Shown here piece by piece: positions 1-6,900 of a stretch of 8,284 nt of DNA; the first letter of the stretch is position 1, and each line of letters starts with the position of its first letter. This stretch comes from an uncultured Desulfovibrio sp. (GTDB lineage: Bacteria > Desulfobacterota > Desulfovibrionia > Desulfovibrionales > Desulfovibrionaceae). The notes below the pieces were generated by a model. It had not been told where the DNA came from. It saw nothing but the letters and a program-made list of their open reading frames with translations, and did no database searches. The position numbers and the translations under genes were made by a program. The stretch is from NCBI GenBank assembly GCA_900541395.1, contig UQJT01000066.1, positions 1 to 8,284 of the forward strand, written 5' to 3'.

Positions 1-13
1 GGATTTCTGTTTC

Positions 14-45
14 GGAAGCTATGCTTCCTCAACTGGCTAAAGCCA
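14..45. repeat. two short adjacent inverted repeats
   Basis: GGAAGC-TAT-GCTTCC (14-28) and TGGCT-AA-AGCCA (34-45) are two small perfect inverted repeats side by side, beyond the chemoreceptor terminator. Neither is followed by a T-run on either strand, so neither looks like a stand-alone terminator. They may belong to the untranslated end or start of a gene lying outside the window. Their function is unknown. Confidence 0.3.
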
Positions 46-48
46 TAT

Positions 49-85
49 AAAAAGACGACGCGCCGGAATGCCCGACGCGCCGCCT
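49..85 (-). terminator. rho-independent terminator of the chemoreceptor gene
   Basis: Read on the minus strand, bases 85-72 pair with 66-53 in a stem of about 14 bp (three G-U wobbles, the rest Watson-Crick) around the five-base loop GCATT (71-67). A run of five T follows (53-49, sharing its first T with the stem end). It begins about 33 bases after the stop codon of the minus-strand chemoreceptor gene, as expected for an intrinsic terminator of a single-gene transcript. On the plus strand no T-run follows, and several G-U pairs become C-A mismatches, so it should act in one direction only. Confidence 0.85.
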
Positions 86-117
86 GACTATGGTATAAGT
101 TTCGTTCGTCCGAAAAC

Positions 118-2130
118 TCAGCGCAATTCCTCCACCAGATCGCGCAGCACGCCAATTTGCCCCGCCAGATTTTCAGTGGCGTGGGCGGCATGGGACATGG
201 CCTCGGCCGCCTCGCCCGCCACGGCCGACGTTTCATCCACGGCACGGGTCACCTGTTCGCTGGCCACGGCCTGTTCGCGGGCAGAAATGGCGATAGCCGC
301 CACCTGAGAGGCCAGCTCTCCGATAAGTTCCACAATTTCCTCCAAAGCATGGCCCGATTGGTCGGCCTGACCCGTCGTAGTTTGAATGGCAAGCACGGCC
401 TGCCCCACACTGTCGGCGCTGAGAGAAGCTCCGTTCTGGATATTGGCGATGACTTCCACCACACTTTTAGTGGCCTGCATGGTCTTTTCGGCCAGCTTGC
501 GCACCTCGTCGGCCACCACAGCGAACCCTCGTCCCGCGTCGCCCGCCCGGGCGGCCTCGATAGCCGCATTCAAGGCCAAGAGATTGGTCTGGTCCGCAAT
601 ATCGGAAATAACGTCCAGCACCTCGCCCACTCCGTCGGCGTGCCGCCGCAAGGCATCCATATTTTCGCAAACCTGAACAGCCTGTTTCTCCAAGGCGTGC
701 ATGGCTTCCAGCATGTCCACCACCAGGGTCTGCCCCTTCTTGGCGTGTTTCAGGGCTTCGCGTCCGGTCTCGTCCGCGTGGCGGGCATTATCGTTGACGG
801 CGCTGATGGAAGCGTTAATCTGGTTCATGGCCACCGCCGTATCCTGAGCCTGCTGATGTTGTTGCGCCGCGCAGGTATTGACCTGGGCAATCTGCACGGA
901 CAGTTCCCGGCTGGTGGAGGACAGGGTTTCCGCCACGTCCTGAGCTTTGCCCGCCACCCGCAGCATGGAGTCGCGGGCGCGGGCCATCTCACGCTCGTGC
1001 GTGTGCATGTCGGTGGTGTCCATCCACACGCTGAGCACGCCGGCAATGTTTCCCCGCTCGTCATACAGGGGCGCGGCCTGAGTCAGGGCAAACCTGACGT
1101 TGCCTCGATAGGTTTCCACCTCCACGGCGCGCTCCGCGGGCTGTCCGGTGCGCAGGCAACTTACGGACGCGGTTTCCCGATCCTCCTCACGGAACAGAAA
1201 ATCACCCGACGTGCGCCCGTAATAGTCCTCGGGATTACCGTCCAGTTCCAGCAGGTTCAGCATGTGCCGATTGGCAAAGGTCAGTTTGTTGTCCCTGTCG
1301 TATAAAGCGGCGGGCACGGGCAACCCGGCCAGCATACTGCGCGAAAAAGCCAGTTCCCGATTGAGCGACGCCATAAGCGAACGCAGCGCGTCGGCCAACA
1401 AGCCGAATTCATCCTTGCGGCGGATGTCCAGATCGGCGGCGCGGCCCGCCCGGCACGCTTCGGCATAGTTTCGCAGCTTGTTCAAAGGCCGCAGGATGGA
1501 ACGCAGAAGCGCCACGAAACAAAGCAACCCGATAAACACGCCTACGCCCATCGCCACCTGATTGACCTGAACGGAACGGACGCATTCGGTATCGGTGCGG
1601 CCCCGCATGTCGGCCACAGCCTTGCCGATGTGGTCGGTCCCCATCTCCAGCAGAGCCAAAATTTCTTCCAGCGCGGGCAACGTTTCATTCTCCAGCGTAC
1701 GCCGGGCGCCGGGCCAGTCGCTTTCGGCCGCCAACCCGCGAATGGTTACGGCACTTTGATGCAAGCGTCGATGGGGCCCATCCACCCTCGCCAGCACTTC
1801 CGCCAGAGCGGGAACCAAACTTTCGACCTTAGCCCGCTCCGCGCCGGAAAGCCATTGCCCCAAGGCGCAGCGGGAAGGATCGGTCTGCAAGGCCATATCC
1901 GTATTCTTTTGCAGACCGACAAACAATATCAATTGCTGCGCCCATTGCATATGTTCCATTTCTCGTTGCATAAAAGAGGCTTGAATATCCTCGTACTCTT
2001 CCAACTTAATTATGGTACGCTGGAGATTTATAAGTGTTTTGTTGGAATCAAGCGCACTTATAATGATAACTAAAACTAAAGGCAAAAAACAAACACAGAG
2101 CTTCTTCCATACAAAAAGATTCTTCCACAT
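118..2130 (-). CDS. methyl-accepting chemotaxis protein with periplasmic CZB-like domain, HAMP and PAS
   Basis: This is a transmembrane chemoreceptor of 670 residues that would signal through CheW/CheA to the flagellar motor. A first membrane helix spans about residues 10-27 and a second about 192-210. The segment between them carries H60-x-x-W63, C88-A-L-G-Q-W93 and H120-x-x-x-H124, the three-His/one-Cys pattern of chemoreceptor zinc-binding (CZB) domains. HAMP follows (about 211-263; R214-P215 and D240-E-F-G243), then a PAS domain (about 265-375) and the signalling domain (about 400-670) with the conserved tip [20 protein letters not shown] at 511-530. There is no C-terminal CheR/CheB-binding pentapeptide; the protein ends DLVEELR. 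The first ATG is chosen because it precedes the first membrane helix, although the Shine-Dalgarno is weak (a GGGCG about 7 bases upstream). The gene is monocistronic here and divergent from pfk. The ligand is unknown; zinc or oxidant sensing is inferred from the CZB motif. Confidence 0.95.
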   Translation of the reverse strand: MWKNLFVWKKLCVCFLPLVLVIIISALDSNKTLINLQRTIIKLEEYEDIQASFMQREMEHMQWAQQLILFVGLQKNTDMALQTDPSRCALGQWLSGAERAKVESLVPALAEVLARVDGPHRRLHQSAVTIRGLAAESDWPGARRTLENETLPALEEILALLEMGTDHIGKAVADMRGRTDTECVRSVQVNQVAMGVGVFIGLLCFVALLRSILRPLNKLRNYAEACRAGRAADLDIRRKDEFGLLADALRSLMASLNRELAFSRSMLAGLPVPAALYDRDNKLTFANRHMLNLLELDGNPEDYYGRTSGDFLFREEDRETASVSCLRTGQPAERAVEVETYRGNVRFALTQAAPLYDERGNIAGVLSVWMDTTDMHTHEREMARARDSMLRVAGKAQDVAETLSSTSRELSVQIAQVNTCAAQQHQQAQDTAVAMNQINASISAVNDNARHADETGREALKHAKKGQTLVVDMLEAMHALEKQAVQVCENMDALRRHADGVGEVLDVISDIADQTNLLALNAAIEAARAGDAGRGFAVVADEVRKLAEKTMQATKSVVEVIANIQNGASLSADSVGQAVLAIQTTTGQADQSGHALEEIVELIGELASQVAAIAISAREQAVASEQVTRAVDETSAVAGEAAEAMSHAAHATENLAGQIGVLRDLVEELR

Positions 2131-2159
2131 ACTGTTTCGCCCGTATTAAGTTAATATTT

Positions 2160-2178
2160 TAGGTAATATAATTGCCTA
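2160..2178. promoter_or_regulatory. candidate operator upstream of the chemoreceptor
   Basis: TAGGTAAT-ATA-ATTGCCTA is a 19-base near-perfect inverted repeat with one mismatched pair. It lies 30-48 bases before the chemoreceptor start and overlaps the predicted -10 box and start point. This placement suits a repressor site or a short leader hairpin. It matches no named operator that I recognise, and the surrounding AT-richness raises the odds of chance occurrence. Confidence 0.25.
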
Positions 2179-2205
2179 TTACGCCAACCGCTTATTCTCA
2201 GTCAA
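2176..2205 (-). promoter_or_regulatory. possible sigma-70-type promoter of the chemoreceptor gene
   Basis: On the minus strand TTGACT (2205-2200) is a good -35 box. It is separated by 18 bases from TAATAG (2181-2176), a poor -10 box. Transcription would start near 2169 and give a leader of about 40 bases. I saw no sigma-28 (FliA) motif, which chemotaxis genes often use. The -10 match is weak, so the call is tentative. Confidence 0.3.
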
Positions 2206-2220
2206 GGCAGACATTGCATA

Positions 2221-2400
2221 CATTATTTCAAATTATACACATAAAAATAGTTTTAATTATCATATATATATATATTAAATAATATAATTATTTTATAAAA
2301 AGTTTTATATTGTATTAATACAAAAATAAAATATATTATATTTTATATAAAAATATAATTTTGCCTTAATTGTTATATTAGACATTTTTTATATTCAATT
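2221..2400. other. extremely AT-rich intergenic island with chained palindromes
   Basis: Only 16 of these 180 bases are G or C, while the genes on both sides are strongly GC-rich. The island holds seven AT dinucleotides (2262-2275) and a series of nearly contiguous perfect inverted repeats: TATAAAA-AG-TTTTATA (2294-2309), TTGTATTAATACAA (2310-2323), AAAATATA-T-TATATTTT (2328-2344) and TTTTATATAAAA (2341-2352). No gene is visible. It lies between two divergent genes, so it probably carries promoter, bending or nucleoid-protein sites. AT-rich DNA yields palindromes easily, so each repeat taken alone is weak evidence. Confidence 0.7.
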
Positions 2401-2408
2401 TTTATTAT
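2379..2408 (+). promoter_or_regulatory. candidate sigma-70-type promoter for pfk-addAB
   Basis: TAGACA (2379-2384) and TATTAT (2403-2408) each differ from the consensus -35 and -10 boxes by one base and are 18 bases apart. Transcription would begin near 2415, at the sharp change from AT-rich to GC-rich sequence, leaving a leader of about 180 bases before the pfk start codon. Other -10-like hexamers occur throughout the AT-rich island, so an upstream start is possible. Confidence 0.45.
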
Positions 2409-2484
2409 CGACATATCCAAGCGAAGCCCTCCGTTATCTCTTCGGCCGCTCCGCCATCCAACGTGGTGACAGCCTTCAGGAAAA

Positions 2485-2499
2485 TCGCTACCATAGCGA
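2485..2499 (+). other. small hairpin in the pfk leader
   Basis: TCGCTA-CCA-TAGCGA is a perfect 6-bp inverted repeat with a three-base loop, in the middle of the predicted pfk leader and followed by a pyrimidine-rich stretch (TTCTTCCC). It could be a leader stem-loop or a protein-binding site. Nothing else in the sequence points to its role. Confidence 0.3.
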
Positions 2500-2522
2500 C
2501 TTCTTCCCATAGTATGCCGTTT

Positions 2523-2578
2523 CCGTCGGGGAGGGAGGAGAAAAGCCGCGCCGACGGCAGCAGGCGCGAAGCCGCGCC
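2523..2578 (+). promoter_or_regulatory. attenuator-like leader of pfk with alternative helices
   Basis: Three mutually exclusive pairings can be read in the leader RNA. CCGTCGG (2523-2529) is complementary to CCGACGG (2551-2557). CGCGCC (2547-2552) can pair with GGCGCG (2563-2568). That same GGCGCG can instead pair with a second CGCGCC (2573-2578), which is followed by T5. The first helix overlaps the second, and the second excludes the terminator-like third. This is the usual logic of an anti-antiterminator, antiterminator and terminator set. The 21-base loop of the first helix contains a purine-rich GGGAGGGAGGAG. No known riboswitch or T-box signature was recognised, and no leader peptide is evident. 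GC-rich repeats can mimic this pattern, so it needs folding and comparative support. Confidence 0.4.
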
Positions 2579-2584
2579 GTTTTT
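2563..2584 (+). terminator. possible intrinsic terminator in the pfk leader
   Basis: GGCGCG (2563-2568) and CGCGCC (2573-2578) form a 6-bp all-GC stem around the loop AAGC. One G and five T follow (2580-2584). It ends one base before the CGGAGG ribosome binding sequence of pfk, so it would stop transcription ahead of the whole pfk-addAB unit unless prevented. The short stem makes read-through likely, and it may instead affect access to the ribosome binding site. Confidence 0.4.
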
Positions 2585-2594
2585 CGGAGGCATC

Positions 2595-3893
2595 ATGCAG
2601 TCGTCCCTGGATACCCGCATCGCCGTAGTGGGCCCCGCCAAGGTGGATAACCCCACTGCCGGCCCCTACGTGCCCGATACCCCTATCCCCTTCTATCTCG
2701 ACCCGGAATACGGCGGCGAGGATCTGGCGGCGGGCGAGGCCGTATACTTCGAATTGGCCGGGCCGCGTTCGCGCATCTATTTCGATCCCGGCAAGGTCAA
2801 ATGTGCCATCGTCACCTGCGGCGGCCTGTGCCCCGGCATCAACGACGTCATCCGGGCCATCGTCATGCAGGCCCACCACGGCTACGGCGTGGCCTCGGTG
2901 CTGGGCATCCGCTACGGACTGGAGGGCTTCATACCCCGCTACAAGCACGAAGTTCTCGAACTCGCGCCGTCCAACGTGTCCGACATACACACTTTCGGCG
3001 GCACCATTCTGGGCACCTCGCGCGGCCCCCAGCCGTCCGACGAAATCGTGGACGCCCTGGAGCGCCTCAATGTAAGCTGTCTGTTCGTCATCGGCGGCGA
3101 CGGCTCCATGAAAGCGGCCGCCTCCATTTCGGCCGAGGTCGTCAAGCGCGGCCTGCGCATCACGGTTATCGGCATCCCCAAAACCATCGACAACGACATC
3201 AATTTCGTACCCCAGTCCTTCGGCTTTGAAACCGCCGTAGATACCGCCACCACCGCTCTCAACTGCGCCCATACCGAAGCCATAGGCGCTTGCAACGGCG
3301 TGGGCCTGGTCAAACTCATGGGGCGCGAATCGGGCTTTATCGCGGCCCAGGCCACGTTGTCCCTGGGGATCGTCAACTTCGTCCTGGTGCCCGAGGCGCC
3401 CTTTCGCCTGGATGGCGAAGGCGGCCTGCTGCCCGCCCTGGAGGAACGCCTCAAACGCCGCAAGCACGCGGTTATCGTGACGGCCGAGGGCGCGGGGCAG
3501 CATCTGATGCAAAAAAGCGGCAAGGTGGACGCTTCGGGCAATCCCGTGCTGGGCGACGTCGGTCCCTTCCTTCAAAACGCCATCAAAAACTATTTCGCGG
3601 ATCGCGCCATGCCGGTCACGGTCAAATACATCGATCCCAGCTACATCATCCGATCCGTGCCAGCCAACGCCAACGACCGCGTCTACTGCGGGTTCCTCGG
3701 CCGCCACGCCGTGCACGCGGCCATGAGCGGCCGCACCAATATGGTGATAGCCAAGTTCCTCGACCGTTTCGTGCACGTGCCGTTGCATCTGGTCACCCTG
3801 CGTCGCCGCCGCATGGACATCCATTCGGCGTACTGGCGTTCGGTGCTGGCGGCCACCGGCCAGCAATTGGCGGGCATGAGGCCCGAGGTATGA
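2595..3893 (+). CDS. pfkA: ATP-dependent 6-phosphofructokinase, PPi-PFK-related clade
   Basis: This cytosolic glycolytic enzyme phosphorylates fructose 6-phosphate to fructose 1,6-bisphosphate. The product has 432 residues. Visible motifs are GGLCPGINDVIR (76-87), FGGTILGTSRGP (134-145), GGDGS (167-171), PKTIDND (195-201), MGRESGF (242-248), TAEGAG (296-301) and PSYIIRSVPANANDR (348-362). These belong to the plant/trypanosomatid/spirochaete-type branch related to pyrophosphate-dependent enzymes. Gly170, where PPi-dependent enzymes have Asp (GGDD), argues for ATP as donor, while Lys196 is the PPi-family residue. The ATG at 2595 is chosen because CGGAGG ends four bases before it and family similarity begins soon after. 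An in-frame GTG at 2463 would add 44 low-complexity residues with no ribosome site. The gene is first in an apparent operon with addA and addB, and its leader may be attenuated. Confidence 0.93.
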   Translation: MQSSLDTRIAVVGPAKVDNPTAGPYVPDTPIPFYLDPEYGGEDLAAGEAVYFELAGPRSRIYFDPGKVKCAIVTCGGLCPGINDVIRAIVMQAHHGYGVASVLGIRYGLEGFIPRYKHEVLELAPSNVSDIHTFGGTILGTSRGPQPSDEIVDALERLNVSCLFVIGGDGSMKAAASISAEVVKRGLRITVIGIPKTIDNDINFVPQSFGFETAVDTATTALNCAHTEAIGACNGVGLVKLMGRESGFIAAQATLSLGIVNFVLVPEAPFRLDGEGGLLPALEERLKRRKHAVIVTAEGAGQHLMQKSGKVDASGNPVLGDVGPFLQNAIKNYFADRAMPVTVKYIDPSYIIRSVPANANDRVYCGFLGRHAVHAAMSGRTNMVIAKFLDRFVHVPLHLVTLRRRRMDIHSAYWRSVLAATGQQLAGMRPEV

Positions 3894-3904
3894 GCCCGGT
3901 ATGA
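3890..3904 (+). CDS. four-codon mini-ORF bridging pfk and addA
   Basis: ATG AGC CCG GTA TGA encodes Met-Ser-Pro-Val. Its ATG overlaps the pfk stop as ATGA, and its own stop overlaps the addA start as ATGA. A GAGG at 3878-3881 lies eight bases before the mini-ORF ATG. A second GAGG (3885-3888) lies twelve bases before the addA ATG, farther than usual. The arrangement would let a ribosome ending pfk step through to addA by reinitiation. It is a translation-coupling candidate rather than a gene for a functional peptide. Confidence 0.25.
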   Translation: MSPV

Positions 3905-6900
3905 ACCGCGTCGCCCTGCGCCAGATCAAGGCTTCGGCCGGGTCGGGCAAAACCTATGCTCTGACGGGAGATTTTCTGCGCCTTTTGGCCGGAGCGGCGG
4001 ACGAGCCTCGCTCGGGCTGCCGGGTGGCCCGACCCGGCGCCCACGCCTGGCCGGAAATTCTGGCCGTGACCTTCACCAACCGCGCCGCCACGGAAATGCG
4101 GGAACGCGTCCTGTCCCGCCTCAAGGATATGGCGCTCGGCGTCATTCCCCCCGAGAAGGGCTGGGACGCCGCCGGGGCCGACCGGGCCGTGGACGGCCTG
4201 CTGCGCGATTTCGGTTCGCTCAATATCCGCACCATCGACAGCCTCCTGCACCTCATCGTGCGTCTGGCGGCCCTGGACCTGGACCTCGCTCCGGACTTCG
4301 AGCCCTGTTTCGACGACAACGAACTGTTCGCGCCGCTGCTCGACGATCTGGCCGAACGCGCCCGCGAGGGCGACCCCGAGCTGACCGACGCCTTTGCCGG
4401 AGCCTGCCGCCAAATCCTGCTGTACGGCGATTACCGGGGCTTTCTGGCCGGGGACAGGGTGCGCGCCCGCATTGCGGAACTGGCCTCATACCTGCTGCGT
4501 CATCAGGACAATCTTCTATTGGAGCGACTGGCCCCGCCGGAGCACATCGCCGCCCGCCTGGCCCGCCTGCGCGCCGACCTGCGCGAATGCGCCCGCGCTC
4601 TGCGCGCCTCACTGAATGAAGCAGGGCTGGAGGCCCACGCCAACCTGCGCAAGGCCCTGGACAGATGCGCCGATCCGGCCTGCCCGGACAACGCCCTGCC
4701 CTCGGACTCCAAAATGCTGGCCAAGGCCAGCCTGGACGACTGTTTGAACAAAGCGTCCAAAGGCAAGGCCGACGCGGCCTGTGAACGTCGGTACGCCCGC
4801 CTGCGCGAGGCGGCCGCCGCTCTGGAGGGCGAAGGCGCGGTGCTGCGCGGCGCTCTGGGCCTCATGCCCTTTACCAGGCTGGCCCGCCGTCTGCTGGACG
4901 AGCTGGGGGACTTCCAGCGCAAAACCGGCAAAGTGCCCGCCTCGCGCGTGCCGGTTCTGGCGGGCCGCGCCCTGAGCGGCGAATACGGGGTCAACGAAGC
5001 GTTCTGCCGCATGGGCTCGCGTCTGACCCACATTCTGGTGGACGAATTTCAGGACACCAGCGTGGACCAGTGGCTGGCCCTCAAGCCTCTGGTGGTGGAA
5101 GCCCTGGCTCGCGAGGGGTCCCTGACCATTGTGGGCGACGTCAAACAGGCCATTTACGGCTGGCGGGGCGGCGAGGCGGCCCTGTTCGATCTGGTGCCCG
5201 AGGATGCGGCCCTGCGCCGCCTGGCCCCCGCGCCGGAAATCCTCAGCCTGGACCGCAACTGGCGCAGCCGCGAGGAAGTGGTGGCCTGGAACAACGCCGT
5301 GTTCTCCCAACTGGGGGACAAGGGCCGGGCGCGGGAAATTTTGTCCCTGATGCTGCCCGCCGACACGGACGCCGCCTTGCTGGACGACGCGGCCGCCATG
5401 CTGGCCGCGGCCTTCGCCGACGCCGAACAGCAAGCGGCGCCCGGCAAGAGCGGAGGCGTGGTACGCCTGCGCGCCCTGCCAACCGCCCCCGCGGGCGAGG
5501 ACGGGGTGGCCGCCCTGCTGCCGGAACGCGTGGCGGAACTGGGCGAACGCTATGCCTGGAGCGATATCTGCGTGCTTACCCGCACCAATCCGCAAAGCTC
5601 CCTGGCCGCCTCCCTGCTGCTGGAGCGAGGCATTCCCGTGGTCACCCAGGGCAGTCTGCTTCTGGCGGAACAACCCCTCATCATCCAGTTGGTGGCGTTG
5701 CTGGCTTTTCTCAACGCGCCCGAGGACGACAACGCCTTCTGGACCGTGCTGGCCGGGGCCGATCTGTTGCCCGACCCCGCTGCTTTGGCGTCCCCCGCGG
5801 CGGATTCGGTCGCGCCCGCCGCTCTGGACGCCGCCACGCTCAACGACTGGGCGGCGCGTCGGACGGGACGGGGACGCCGCAGCCTGGCCCGAGCCTTCCG
5901 CGCCGACTTTCCCCGCCACTGGGAGCTCTTGTTCGCTCCCCTGCATGACGCGGCCGGGCTGCTCACGCCCTACGACACGGTGTGCGAAGTATTCCGGCGC
6001 TGGCGGGTGCCCGCCCGTCATCCGGAGGCCGACGGCTTTCTGCGCCGCTTTCTGGAAGTGCTGCACACGGCCGAACAACGCGGCCTGTCCGATCTGGCGG
6101 GGTTTCTCGACTACTGGAAGACGCACGGCGGCGAGGAAAAGGCGCCTCTGCCCGAAACCATGAACGCCGTCACCATCATGACCATCCACAAGGCCAAGGG
6201 TTTGCAATTTGAAGCGGTGATCGCGCCCTGGCACGACTTTCCCATCAAGGCAGGCGACGAGCCCGCTCCCTGCGAGGCGGACGGGTTGGCCGCCCTGGCC
6301 CCGTTGTGTTCGGCCATGGGCGAACCCTACAGCCAGGCCCTGGCCGATACGGCCCGCGAGGCCCTGCATCTGCTGTATGTGGCCTGGACCCGCGCCGTAT
6401 CCGAACTGCATTGCTTTCTTCCGGCCGAGGGCAAGGGCCGCATGGCCGTCGCCCTGACCAGTTTGCTCGCTCCCCTGTTGAACGACGCGGAGCGTACCGA
6501 AGACGGCGATTGGATGTTCGGCGCGGCGCCGGAAGCCTCCCCGGTTCCGGCGCGGGAACCCGAGGCTCCGGCCGCCTCCCACGTCGAGGAAGACGCGTAT
6601 CCGGGGACGGACGCCGAAGCGGCCGCCGGGGAAGAGTTCCCCGAAAACGACGAGTGGCGGCCTATGGCCTGGCTGCCCCGGCTCAAAATTTTCCGCACGC
6701 CCCTTCAGGACTGGCTGGACGACGACGGCCGTTCGCGCGCGGCCAAGCGCCGGGGCACGCTCATGCACCATTGCCTGGAACGATTGCGCATCACGGGCCG
6801 CACGGCGGCGTCGGCCCGAGCCGATGCCGCCCAGGCCGTACAGCACGGCCTGCGCACCTTTCCTCTGCCCGTGCCGGACCCCGAGGCCACGGCGCGCGAC

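Noticed and set aside
59..83. two direct copies of CGACGCGCC as a possible attachment or integration repeat
   Set aside because: Both copies are the two arms of the terminator stem, so the repeat is explained by the near-palindromic CGCG content.
157..1305. 382-codon open frame on the plus strand
   Set aside because: It is antisense to the chemoreceptor signalling and PAS domains. The His/Gly-rich product is typical of a shadow frame.
2262..2275. AT dinucleotide repeat as a contingency (phase-variation) tract
   Set aside because: Seven units is short, and the tract is not placed between a -35 and -10 box of a promoter I could identify or inside a gene.
2528..2540. possible G-quadruplex (GGGGAGGGAGGAG)
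   Set aside because: Only two G-runs reach three bases, so at best a weak two-layer form is possible. The tract fits a purine-rich loop or Shine-Dalgarno-like sequence better.
2463..2594. N-terminal extension of phosphofructokinase from GTG 2463 or ATG 2514
   Set aside because: Neither codon has a Shine-Dalgarno. The added residues are unlike the family, and the region looks like structured leader RNA. ATG 2595 has CGGAGG four bases upstream.
2373..3950. 525-codon open frame on the minus strand
   Set aside because: It lies antisense to phosphofructokinase, has no recognisable domain and low-complexity Gly/Ala/His/Arg composition. GC-rich coding DNA commonly leaves the opposite strand open.
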